Positions 51,254 to 61,209 of a DNA stretch of 64,000 bases are shown piece after piece. The position numbers were made by a program, and so were the translations under genes. Each line of letters opens with the position of its first letter. The stretch's first letter is position 1. The notes beneath the pieces were generated by a model, which had not been told where the DNA came from, searched no databases, and saw only the letters and a list, made by a program, of their open reading frames with translations. This stretch comes from Patagioenas fasciata (Eukaryota; Chordata; Aves; Columbiformes; Columbidae), in NCBI RefSeq assembly GCF_037038585.1, contig NC_092521.1:72344898-72408897 (forward strand), read 5' to 3'.

Positions 51254-51670
51254 CAGCAGTCTGGGACGCTGGCAATAAGTTAGGGGGACTGACAAGCAAC
51301 AAGCGCTCTCTGCACCCTGCTGCACGAGCTACCACACCCGCTGCTGCAGCACGGTGTGGGTGGAACTCACCCGATACGCAAGCTGGTTGCTCCTTACTGC
51401 ACCTGGTGGGCAGCGACCGGTCGTTGCCCTCCCAAAGGCTTTTTCAAGGCAAGGGGAGAGGGCGTGGTCCCTGTCACCGTGGGAACGTTCCCCGCCACGT
51501 CAGCCGCTCTCTCGCAATGGCTTCCCAGGGCTTCAGGGATCGGGACACACCGGGAATCACGCTGTCCCTGTACATTTCCCTCTGAGCTTCCTAATCTCGG
51601 CTGAACCTTGTGGTCAGCTGAACCTCGCTGGCTCTGGCTCTCGCTGCGCTGGCTCCCATCAGCTGACTGT
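51254..51670 (-). promoter_or_regulatory. CR1 5'UTR / presumed internal promoter region
   Basis: GC-rich, CpG-containing sequence upstream of the ORF1 start in element orientation, against AT-rich DNA beyond. Its position and composition fit the CR1 5'UTR, which must carry an internal promoter for a LINE to transpose. No TATA box is seen. The outer limit is approximate. Confidence 0.65.
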
Positions 51671-51834
51671 TGCTGCATATCTTTACTAATGGGCAACATC
51701 CTTGGTGGTGGTTTAAAAACAGGCATCTTTACAGCTTGTGCAGACTCTAGTTTATCCAATGTTTGACGAAGTGACTTTAGATTCAAATTGAACCAACCTA
51801 TTTTACTAGGAGAGATAAAGAAACATCGGTACAT
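51394..51834 (-). other. 146-codon ORF spanning CR1 5'UTR and flank
   Basis: The first 50 or so codons (51834 to about 51680) lie in AT-rich sequence outside the evident CR1. They encode a plausible mixed-composition stretch (FNLNLKSLRQTLDKLESAQ, then KPPPRMLPIS). The rest reads through the GC-rich CR1 5'UTR to a stop at 51394. On the minus strand a pyrimidine tract ending in CCTAG (AG at 51807-51806) precedes the open part, like a splice acceptor. It could be a host exon into which CR1 inserted, a variant CR1 5' end, a 5' transduction, or chance. I recognise no protein family. Confidence 0.3.
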
Positions 51835-51840
51835 AACAGT

Positions 51841-53671
51841 GCATCAATATACAAGTCACAGATCTGTATTTCCCAAGAGAAAGACCATTATAGTTCCATT
51901 ATAGTTAGTAGCAAAAGAGTAATAAGTTAGATCTGAGCAGACCAACTGCAGTCTGACAGTCACAGAAGTTTCAGAGCTATTCTACATGTTGTCAAGCACA
52001 GCAACAGCATTTGAAGTGCTCTGCCCCTGCTGCTGATACAACATCTCAGCAACATCACATTGCTTTCTTTAGTGTCCAAATATACTTATGGGAGACTCCA
52101 TGACTGCTACTGTGGTGTTTCTGCAGTGATAACAGCCTTCTTATATTTAAGGAAAGAGATCCATTTAGGTTTCCCCAAGTGACATCTGTATAGTATGGTA
52201 ATCTGTTAGATCAGCTATTTCAGCCTATGCTGAACTGGTGATGAGATAACTGATGAAACAGAGAAAGTCAAGAAAGGATCATTTCACAGAGATGATAAGG
52301 ACTTGTATACAATATTAGACAGAACCGGAGAACAGCAGTAGGTGAAGTGTTCATTATTATACTTCATGCCAATAGTGTGGAAAATAGAAACTCATGGAAG
52401 AATAGAACAGAAATAATTATAATTATTCATAAGATAAAGAAACTCCAGTCATTGTACTACTGGAAAATGGAATTGGGAGATTTGATTTTAAGTAAAATTT
52501 CACTTAAATATTAAACTTTTAGTCAGATTAATCAAATATACCACTATTGCCATTGCTTTGATAAAAAACATACATTAGAATTATTAATGTTCGATTAAAA
52601 TCAGTTACATTAAGGACAGGCATTCCATATTGAAAGAATATTTAACATGACGTTTTTTAAAAACCTGACATTACTGGATGAGGGGAAAATCATCTGCACT
52701 GTGTTCATGATTTATCACAGTTTATAGCCTCTTAGTACTAGGTCAACAGCAGCTTTATGATGATTTTTCTAATTGTTGAAGCCAGAATCTTTTCTGGTCT
52801 CATAATGATTTCAACCTCATTTTCAATTAGAAGATTTCTGAAGATCATGCTTTTCCTTTTTCTTGCTTGATGAAGAAAGAGAGAGAAAGTCACAAAACTT
52901 AAAGGTGACCTTCCAGACTGAGAATTAATTTAAAAATATGTTCTTTTTAATCCATAGCGGAGTGAATACAGAACTTGAAACCTCAACAACGATGGAAATT
53001 GAAACAGTCTTTGGCCAGATTTTGTGATAATAAAATAGCAGCAAAGGAGAGATGCTAGAGCTTTAGAAACAAGTGATGAAAATACTTCAGCATTTAGAAA
53101 TTGTGAGATTTTTAATAAATCCTAGGTGCCATATCAATAACATGAAGGCATGTTACATTAGATTAACAGGAAAGGGGAAACAGAAATGTGGTAAAATGAA
53201 AAAAAAATGAAATTTCTACCTGAAATATAATTGTTCATTTGAAATGGATAGATAACAGAACAGACTCAGCCAAGGAATGCATTAATTCTCAGCTCTGGTT
53301 GTTCATTAAACACAAAAAGTAGTGCCATCTTTTTACGCTGCTCGTGACAGAACTGGTTATTGGTGCAGTGATATTATTAGGTATTCTCTTGTAAGACTGC
53401 ACAAGCTATGGGAGGTTTTGCAGTAGTACAGCTCAACAGCTGCAGGAATGGCAATCTTCAGTCACCTGTAAGTGCACATGGTAGCCACTTTTTATAGGTA
53501 TAACATTTCATCAGTATGCATTAACTTCCCACAGACAAAGACATTCTGGTAATGTCTGTGCTGGTCTTTTGACATTGCCCTGATGCAAACATTGTATTTG
53601 AACTCCCCAAAAGCTACAAACCAAGTTCTTAATTTTGTTTGCTGATTTCAGACTCTTAGTTTTTTGCATGA
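51841..53671. other. AT-rich unique stretch without genes
   Basis: Lies between the full-length CR1 and the second LTR. No ORF of note, repeat or RNA gene is seen. Confidence 0.65.
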
Positions 53672-53676
53672 ACCAC
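53672..53676 (+). repeat. Left target-site duplication of LTR 2 (ACCAC)
   Basis: ACCAC directly precedes the TGTCACCG edge of the LTR and is repeated exactly at 54297-54301. Confidence 0.85.
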
Positions 53677-54296
53677 TGTCACCGTTTACTGCAGGGTGAC
53701 AATAAATGCTAAAAATGCTTTGCTAATGCTACTAATAAATAGAGAAAATAATATAGAATATACAAACCCAAACCTGAATTTCCTGCGGTGGAGCTGGTGT
53801 TGCTCCAACAGCTGCAAGCCATGTACCCAGAAGTCCTGGGCTGGACTCAGCAGTAAACTGGAAGAGGATTCGGGGATGCAGGGTCTGGAATTAGGCCTAG
53901 GATCACAAGTGGAAATGGCAGGGTCCTCTTCAGATGCCCGCCATGGTTGAATAGAGTGAGACCATCATAATCCCTCACTTTTATAGAGTGTATGACGTGT
54001 ATGGGATGGAATCCTTAGCTGGTCTATTTTCGTTACGTATTGTGTCCGCCCCTCCTTGCAAATATGCCCCTCTCACTTGTGGGACATGCAAAATCTGTCA
54101 GTAACCTTGGCGGTCATAGCAATAAGTACAAGCCTGGACCTCTTCTGCATACCATTGCCACTGTTATCAGCTGCAGAGCAAACAGTGTCTGGAAAACATC
54201 CAGGTAAGTTCAGAAAAGTGCAGTTACTTAGAAGAACTTAACTGAAAGGAAATTCACTGAAAGAGAAGTGATCTTGTTTTGAACAAAACCAGGACA
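53677..54296 (-). mobile_element. Solo LTR 2, same ERVL-like family as LTR 1
   Basis: This 620-bp element, read on the minus strand, begins TGTCCTGGTTTTGTTC and ends GGTGACA, flanked by ACCAC on both sides. It aligns with 22361-23051: first about 100 bp, TATA region, a central part with GGACCCTGCC and CAGGACTTCTGGGT, an ATTAGTAGCATTAG stretch, and the 3' end. Compared with LTR 1 it has roughly 75 extra bases before the TATA box and lacks a G-rich segment of well over 100 bases near the 3' end. No internal retroviral genes adjoin it, so it is a solo LTR. ORFs inside (53696-53950, 54056-54241 on the plus strand) are antisense artefacts. Confidence 0.88.
53978..53985 (-). promoter_or_regulatory. 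TATA box of LTR 2
   Basis: CTTTTATA on the plus strand reads TATAAAAG on the element strand, about 311 bp from the LTR start. It matches the CATAAAAG position of LTR 1 and is presumably the former proviral promoter. Confidence 0.6.
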
Positions 54297-54301
54297 ACCA
54301 C
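54297..54301 (+). repeat. Right target-site duplication of LTR 2 (ACCAC)
   Basis: Exact copy of 53672-53676. The pair fixes the LTR ends. Confidence 0.85.
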
Positions 54302-57300
54302 ACAGAGCTTTTAATATACTTACCAACCTCAAATTAAGGTCAGGAAAGGCTTGAGTTGTTGCATTGGATATTTTTTTGGTTTGGTGGGAGGGGAAAGAAA
54401 TTTTCCCTTATTTTTGTCTTGATATGGAAATAGTTTAATTAGTATCGATTCTGTTCTAAATCTCATTCACTCTTATTCATGGTTATGTAACCTTTTGGAT
54501 ACATATGTCCATATGATTCAATAATTCCCTTCCTTCCCTGTTACTCACCTTGGGAGATATTTAGAGTTAGGAATGGTTCCTCTTCCAGCTTTTTTCCAGC
54601 TAACTTAGACAATCCAAACCCTTCTGATCCCTTTGTGTAAGAGTCAATGACGTATACATTTAAGTTTATAGGTCCTACAGAAATCATAAGCAGACATGCT
54701 TGAACTCTGTGTAGGTTTGCAAATCATAATTAATTAACTTTAATACTTTTCTGCTTTGGAATATGAAAAAAAATCTTCATTTGTGTTCTCTTTTGTCAGC
54801 TGGTTTTTTTTTTGTTGTTTTTTTTTTTTCCAGAGGAGGAGGAGGTCAATATACCTTTCCCACTGGAATTCAGGCAACATTATAAGGCAAATAAACAAAA
54901 GAACCTTTAAAAATATTGAAATTCAAACAAATGCAAGTGGATGATTTCTACTGGAGAGGAGTAAAACAATTTGCCATGCATGAGTTACCAAGCTAGTGAA
55001 AAAGGTCTTTTGCTAGTGTTTGGATAGATTACAACTCACAAATTGTTTGTTTCTTTTCTTTTCAAATGGATGTAATACAACTTATCCTTCAATTTTGCCT
55101 GAGGGTTTCATATTCCTGGCACAGGGCTTGTCCATCTAGAGCTTTAATAAAAAGGAAACTGAATTAGTATTTTTCTTGCAACTGAAGATCATTCGCTAAT
55201 TACTAAACACGACACCATCATCTACTTTAACTGCCATATTGGTTTTTTTGAAAGGTACTTAATAAGAAATATAAATGTACAGGTTATCTAAATAAGTTTT
55301 TGCATTCCCAAACCAGCAATTCCCAGATACTACTGTCTAATAATTGCAAATATAAAAACAGATGGCCTGTGAAATCACCACAATAATAAGATTAATTTTA
55401 ACTGTCTCAGAAAAGATGAAGGCAATACAACACTAGACTCAAAATTACTCTTATTCCTCAAATTTGAAAGTATTTTTATTTTTATCTCTCCAAATGTATT
55501 AGCTGCTGCTGACTCTATTTTTAAAGATGTGCACTGGATTAGAAATATCTAATACTTGCTAGAAGTAGGACAACACCTGTGTTCTTCCTCAGAATCTGAT
55601 TTGTGCAGTATCTATGGAGTAGGGTAGCTCAGCCTAACCATCCCAATCTGCTCTCATATGTGGAATTCAGATGAAAATATTTTTAAATCCTTAATCTGCT
55701 TAGATCATAGTGGAATATTAATTGTCTGGAAGTAGCATTTATCTTCTAAAATGTCAATACAGAATTACTTATATGGGAAAGTGATGCCTTCAAATTCCTG
55801 TTAGAAGGAGATGTAATCCTAAAGGACCAAATTTCAACTACGGTATCAATAAATTAAACCCTGCACAAAGTATTAGCCACAAATGGCACTATGCCAGAGA
55901 GCTGTCACTTTATGGTCCTTGTTATATATGTGTGTCCTTTAAAAAAATTCTGTCTCTACAGAGTCTCAATGCTTCCAATGGGTGTTCAATAAAATGGTGA
56001 ACAGCAATATGGTGTATGATAGAAACCCACTATTTCAGCATTCTTTAATTCAGGTGACTCAGCTGAACATTAAATTGCCATTGACTCCATTCCTATTGCA
56101 AGACTATTTAATGGATAAACTGGAAAATGTATTTCGAGTTAAATAACTTTTTCTTTTGTCTTATTCTAAAACAGTTATTTTTCAGCTAAAAAAAAAAAAA
56201 AGTAAACCAAAAGGTCTTAAATATTACAGCAAGGAAAAAAAAAAAACAAAACGTCAAACCATCATAATGCAAACTTAATTAATCTACAAAATGGTGCAAA
56301 CATGAAGGATTTGGATTAATGCAGTTTTAACACAATGTTTTTGGCTTTAGAGAGAGAAGGTTTCATTTTCTTAGCCTTTTCTGTGCAAGAAAACATTTTA
56401 CAAGGCTGATTATATCTCTATTCCCTTTGTGGTTTAATTTTTTTTTTTTTTTTTTTTAATATGGATTTAAAGAACTGTCCAAGCACTTTGAGCCTGGGGT
56501 ATGTACAAAAGCACAGATAAGTATAAAAAATTAATTAAGACTCCATGTGTTTCCCAGTAACCCTTTACTGAAATACCTAACCATATACTGTGGAAGTGTT
56601 AATTACATAAAGAACATACAACAAATAAAAAGAATGTTTGCATATTACTTGGCAGCTAACACCAGTCAGAATGTAGTCTCTTGTCAACAATGTGTCAAGG
56701 AGTTCGGATGCTCATTAAATCATATAAATAACAAAGCAGATTGGAAAACATTTTTCTTGCATGGTAGAATCAAACAAAAGTGATATTTTTTTGGTGTAGA
56801 TTTCAAACAGCTCTGCAAGCACTTATATTTTTATGTGTCTTTATAGTATTCCACTGGGAGCTATAGCCTTTGTATCTTCTTGCTCAGTTCTCTCCTGTAG
56901 GCCTGGTTTTCCATAAGTATATTTTCTGCACTATACTGTAGCACCTCTCTTGATGAAAGGAGGCAATAATTTCAAAAGCCACAGAATGTCATGAAAAATA
57001 ATGATTCAATGCAGAGAAAAGATGGCAGGTTCCCATAAAATCAGTAAATGAGCACTAGAGAATATCTGGAGGTTTAAGATTTCAAGATAATGTTAACATT
57101 TTCCATAGAAAGAGGACAGTGATCCACATCAGCAAAAGTAATTGTTATAAAGCCAGCTTTTGTGTGGAGGAACAAAACACCAAGACAAACCTCAAAAAAC
57201 CAGGGTTCATGAAAATCTTCAACTGCTCCCAAAAAACTAAGAGGACACTTGACCATTCACTGTTTTCTGGGGATAAAAACTGTCTCGCTATCTCAGTTCT

Positions 57301-60054
57301 GTGTTAAAGAGTTTGACTGAAGATGACATAAAAATGCCAAACCAAAAGAAGGTTACTTAAGGGAAATGTTCTCCAAGCCATGATTGCTGCACTAAGAAAA
57401 AAGGTGCTGTATTTCTACAGCAGGCCCGGAACAAGCTTAGGGGTGGTGAGGATGAAGCTGCCCATCCCAGTTATTTGGGTAGACAGGTATAGTGGGTTAC
57501 AGGAAGAAAGTCAATCAAAATGAAGAAGACACTTCCATTTTATTGTCTATATGTGTTTGCTTTCTCATCCCTGTTTAGGTAAGGTTCCTTTGCTGTAAGA
57601 TTTGTGAGACAAGTACAGACAAAACTCTCTGCACATGTCATTTATAATTCAACAGAAAGGTAAAGACCATTAGTGACTTCTAGCATTTCAAAGTTAAAGT
57701 AAGAAACTTTTTTTATGCTATAGAAACACATTCAGTAGATGCCCTACTACAAAGACTCAAAACATTAAATGGAGTTTCTCTTACTGATACTTGAGTACAG
57801 CTGTCACTTTGGGCCACAGCTAATAAAAGCAAAATTCACAACCTAATTGCTCAGCTGGCAGACTTACTATGTCAGTGAATAGTCTGCTTTCTGCTGCAAA
57901 GACATGACTTTGATAAAATATTTGTTTAAAAAACAAACAATTCCTGTTTCGCGTGTTGGTCAAAAGGTAAACCTAGTGACATAATAACAAATCTGTAAGG
58001 ATTTGGCATTTCTAGTTTCCAGTAATTCTAAATTAGCTCCCCCTCCTGCAGGAGTGCAAAGTGTCTCTTGTGAGAAACAAAACTATCCTAACATCCTGCA
58101 GAAGTGGAAAGAGCTTAGCTTCCCGTGAGAGATGACCAGCTTCTTTTATCAACACATTTTACCATGGAGTCTTACCTGAGACATGTTTTGAACCTGCTGT
58201 CCCTGAAGTCAGTGACATTTTTTTTATAGCTTCAAAGAAAAACAGATTCTTCTACTTAATTGCCAATTCCAATGTTTTTTGTATACCAGGTAGGTTGTAG
58301 CTCTGTCTCAGTTCTCTTTGCTTTTTGTTTAATGACTACTATGCTTTTTTCTTCTTAGAAAATTGATCTTAGTCAAATCAAGCATGAGTGCAGAACAGCT
58401 TCTCTATGCAATTCACAAACACTATTAAGACCACTTTATGGAAAAGAGTAAATAAAATTTTGCCTGGCCTTCATACTCCATGATCAGTGATAGGAAGAAC
58501 TTCATGTTCAGACTCTTTAAAGAAAGAAACCTAACTCCCTCTTCATGGAGCATGAGTCAAGGTTTGGTGAATACACTCCTCAGCACTTTGGACTGGCTAG
58601 GAAGCACTCTGGAGCAGCAATAGAGGGATGTGGAACATTCTGAAAATGGTAAGTGTTGCAAGATAGAGCAACAATGATAAGCATGTAACTAACATACCCT
58701 ATACATTAGAAGAAGATCCACGGTATGCTGAACTAAATCTTGCCTACAAAAGTGGGCTGCTTCTTGTTGCGTTTCTTCATTTGCCTTTAAATGAGTGAGG
58801 CAAACAAACACTTTTCTAAAACCTGTTTGAACAGTCTATGTAAAACAATGACAACAAAGAACTGAAATTTAAACAATGGAAGAGTATATATATTCATGTT
58901 TTTTTCCCTGTCTTTATGAAAAGTGTGTTTTTATGTCAACACCTTATCTACACAGAAAAAAAAAAAAAAAAAGTGAGCAGCAGTTATCTAGGTTGGCTGG
59001 AGTATAAAAATTAGAAGGAAGGCTTTTTTTTTTTTAACTCATTCTGCCACATCATGTTCATTTTTCAGAACAAGAAACAAGAATGACTGGTAAGCTACAA
59101 AAGTATTACTTTGTCTTGATTCTTATTTTATTTTTGTTCTATATTAAAAGTAGATTCTGAGGAGCATCCTACACCACGTACCAAGTATTAGATGAACAAC
59201 TGCTTTATAGACAAAGCAAGCTGACTGGCTTATCCCATTGTGTGAAAAACTGATAATATGACCTTAAGTAGGACTTAGAGTAGCGCCTCAGAAAGGTCCC
59301 ACTTTTCTGTCAATAACAAAATTATTGAATGATGCCTGTGTATTGCCTGAATGATATCTGGTAGAAGGTAGGAAAGATATTGGACGTTGGAATACCATGT
59401 TCTCTTCCTGCCAGAGGTGTTGAGAAGCCGCAGTAGCTCTTCATATGAAGATATCTAGAAAAGAAGATGTGAATGGACAAAGTTAAATCCAGATAAGTAC
59501 TACAATCATGAAGAGCTAATGGCTGACTTAAAAAAAGTCTAAGATTCTTTCTCTCTCTTTCTTTTCTTAACAATGTAAAACTGTTGCATGTATTTCACCA
59601 AAATAGTAAATAGCTTGATCCTTGATACAATGCTTGTATTACTATTAATAGCAATAGCGACAATTATTGAAATCCTGATTACACTGATAATTACGGCAGT
59701 CAGAGAAAACTTACATTATGATGGAACAGCTCGTCTTCTGTCTTGGAACTTGTATGACTCGTTTAATCTGGATGTCTGATGTCAAAATAAGGCCAGTTAA
59801 AAAGAATCCTGTGTTTACTGTCCACAGGTATGGACTACAGTCCTGTTGTGGTAGGCTCTCTCTATAAAACTAATGTAAATAGAAACCACTGTTTCTAATG
59901 CAGTCCACCCTACCTTGCAACTGTTGCTGATTGATAGTTGATATAGACTTAAATATTACTGCCCGTTTCAAATTCTGCCACACAATGTCAAAAAAATCAA
60001 AGTTTTTGAACTTCTATTTTCATCCATTTGTTTGCCTCTTGTAATAACTAACAA
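54302..60054. other. AT-rich unique stretch without genes
   Basis: Short ORFs only. It contains homopolymer runs (T near 54806-54829 and 56440-56458, A near 58960-58974) and the palindrome CTCCTGCAGGAG near 58042. No exon, RNA gene or interspersed repeat was recognised. Confidence 0.6.
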
Positions 60055-61209
60055 TTCTACCTTGACTTCAGTAAGGCATTTGACACAGTCTCCCACAGCA
60101 TCGTTACAGCTAAACTGAGGGAGTGCAGTCTGGACAATCGGATAGTGAGGTGGACTGCAAACTGGCTGAAGGGAAGAAGCCAGAGAGTTGTGGTCAATGG
60201 GGCGGAGTCCAGTTGGAGGTCTGTATCTAGTGGAGTGCCTCAAGGGTCAGTACTGGGGCTGGTATTATTCAATATATTCATCGATGATTTGATTGAGGGA
60301 ATAGAGTGTCCTATCAGCAACTTTGATGATGACACCAAGCTGGGAGGAGTGGCTGACACGCTAGAAGGCTGCGCTGCCATCCAGCGAGATCTGGACAGGC
60401 TGGAGAACTGGGCAGGGAAAAATTTAATGAAATATAACAAGGGAAAGTGTAGAGTCTTGCATCTGGGTAGGAACAACCCCATGTTTCAGTGTAGGTTGGG
60501 GAATGACCTATTAGAGAGCAGCATAGGGGAAAGGGACCTGGGGGTCCTGGTGGACAACAGGATGACCATGAGCCAGCACTGTTCCCTTGTGGCCAGGAAG
60601 GCCAATGGCATCCTGGGGTGTATTAGAAGGGGGCTGGTTAGTAGGTCAAGAGAGGTTCTCCTTCCCCTCTACTCTGTCCTGGTGAGACCACACCTGGAAC
60701 ATTGTGTCCAGTTCTGGGCCCCTCAGTTCAAGAAGGACAGGGAACTGCTGGAGAGAGTCCAGCGCAGAGCAATAAAGATGATTAAGGGAGTGGAACATAT
60801 CCCTTATGAGGAAAGGTTGAGGGAGCTGGGTCTCTTTAGCTTGGAGAAGAGGAGACTGAGGGGTGACCTCATTCATGTTTACAAATATATAATGGGTGAG
60901 TGTCACGAGGATGGAGCCAGGGTCTTCTCGATGACAAATAATGGTAGAACACGGGGTAATGGGTTCAAACGAGTACAAAAGAAGTTCCACTTAAATATGA
61001 GAAGAAACTTCTTCTCAGTGAGGATGACAGAACACTGTAACAGGCTTCTCAGAGAGGTTGGAGAGTGTCCTTCTCTGGAGACATTCAACACCCACCTGGA
61101 CACCTTCCTGTGTAGCCTCACCTAAGTGTTCCTGCTCCGGTAGGGGAATTGGACTAGATGATCTCTGAGGTCCCTTCCAGTCCCTAACATTCTGTGATTC
61201 TGTGATTCT
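60055..61209 (+). mobile_element. CR1 LINE, 5'-truncated, best-preserved copy
   Basis: It begins in ORF2 at TACCTTGACTTCAGTAAGG, just before RT motif A, and runs to ATTCTGTG octamers at 61189-61196 and 61197-61204 plus a partial third (61205-61209). About 1.15 kb long, it is colinear with 2866-4010 and with the minus-strand copy's 3' part. It has no frameshift or internal stop from its truncation point to the ORF2 stop, which suggests it is younger than the 2866 copy. It ends in ATTCTGTG, unlike the ATACTGTG of the minus-strand copies. Confidence 0.95.
60058..61125 (+). pseudogene. CR1 ORF2 RT fragment, open frame but 5'-truncated
   Basis: About 355 codons remain open from the truncation point (an upstream TAA lies at 60049-60051) to a natural stop after FLCSLT. 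No start codon of its own is evident; the GTG at 60145 is only the first start-like codon. RT motifs present: [13 protein letters not shown] (A), [11 protein letters not shown] (B), and motif C reading FDDD where the other two copies have FADD (60322-60333). Both catalytic Asp residues are kept. The endonuclease domain and the N-terminal part of RT are absent, so the fragment should have no activity. Confidence 0.92.

Larger units (their letters stand above)
47158..51670 (-). mobile_element. Nearly full-length CR1 LINE (5'UTR-ORF1-ORF2-3'UTR)
   Basis: About 4.5 kb on the minus strand, close to the length expected for a complete CR1. In element order it has a GC-rich 5'UTR (about 51670-51254), ORF1 (51253-50124), ORF2 (to 47246), a short 3'UTR and three perfect terminal octamers (CACAGTAT at 47158-47165, 47166-47173 and 47174-47181; ATACTGTG on the element strand). 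Most genomic CR1 copies are short 3' fragments, as the other four here are, so a copy reaching the 5'UTR is unusual. Four frameshifts and two internal stops make it non-autonomous. The 5' edge is uncertain: GC content falls between about 51640 and 51690 and no target-site duplication was found. Confidence 0.93.

Noticed and set aside
50982..51689. Plus-strand ORFs over the CR1 5'UTR and ORF1 (up to 111 codons)
   Set aside because: High GC content of the CR1 5' region lengthens chance ORFs. The minus-strand reading carries the real ORF1 motifs.
53696..54241. ORFs of 84 and 61 codons
   Set aside because: They lie on the antisense strand of solo LTR 2 and match no retroviral or host protein.
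58042..58053. Palindrome CTCCTGCAGGAG
   Set aside because: A single 12-bp perfect palindrome is expected by chance in a window this size and has no partner structure.
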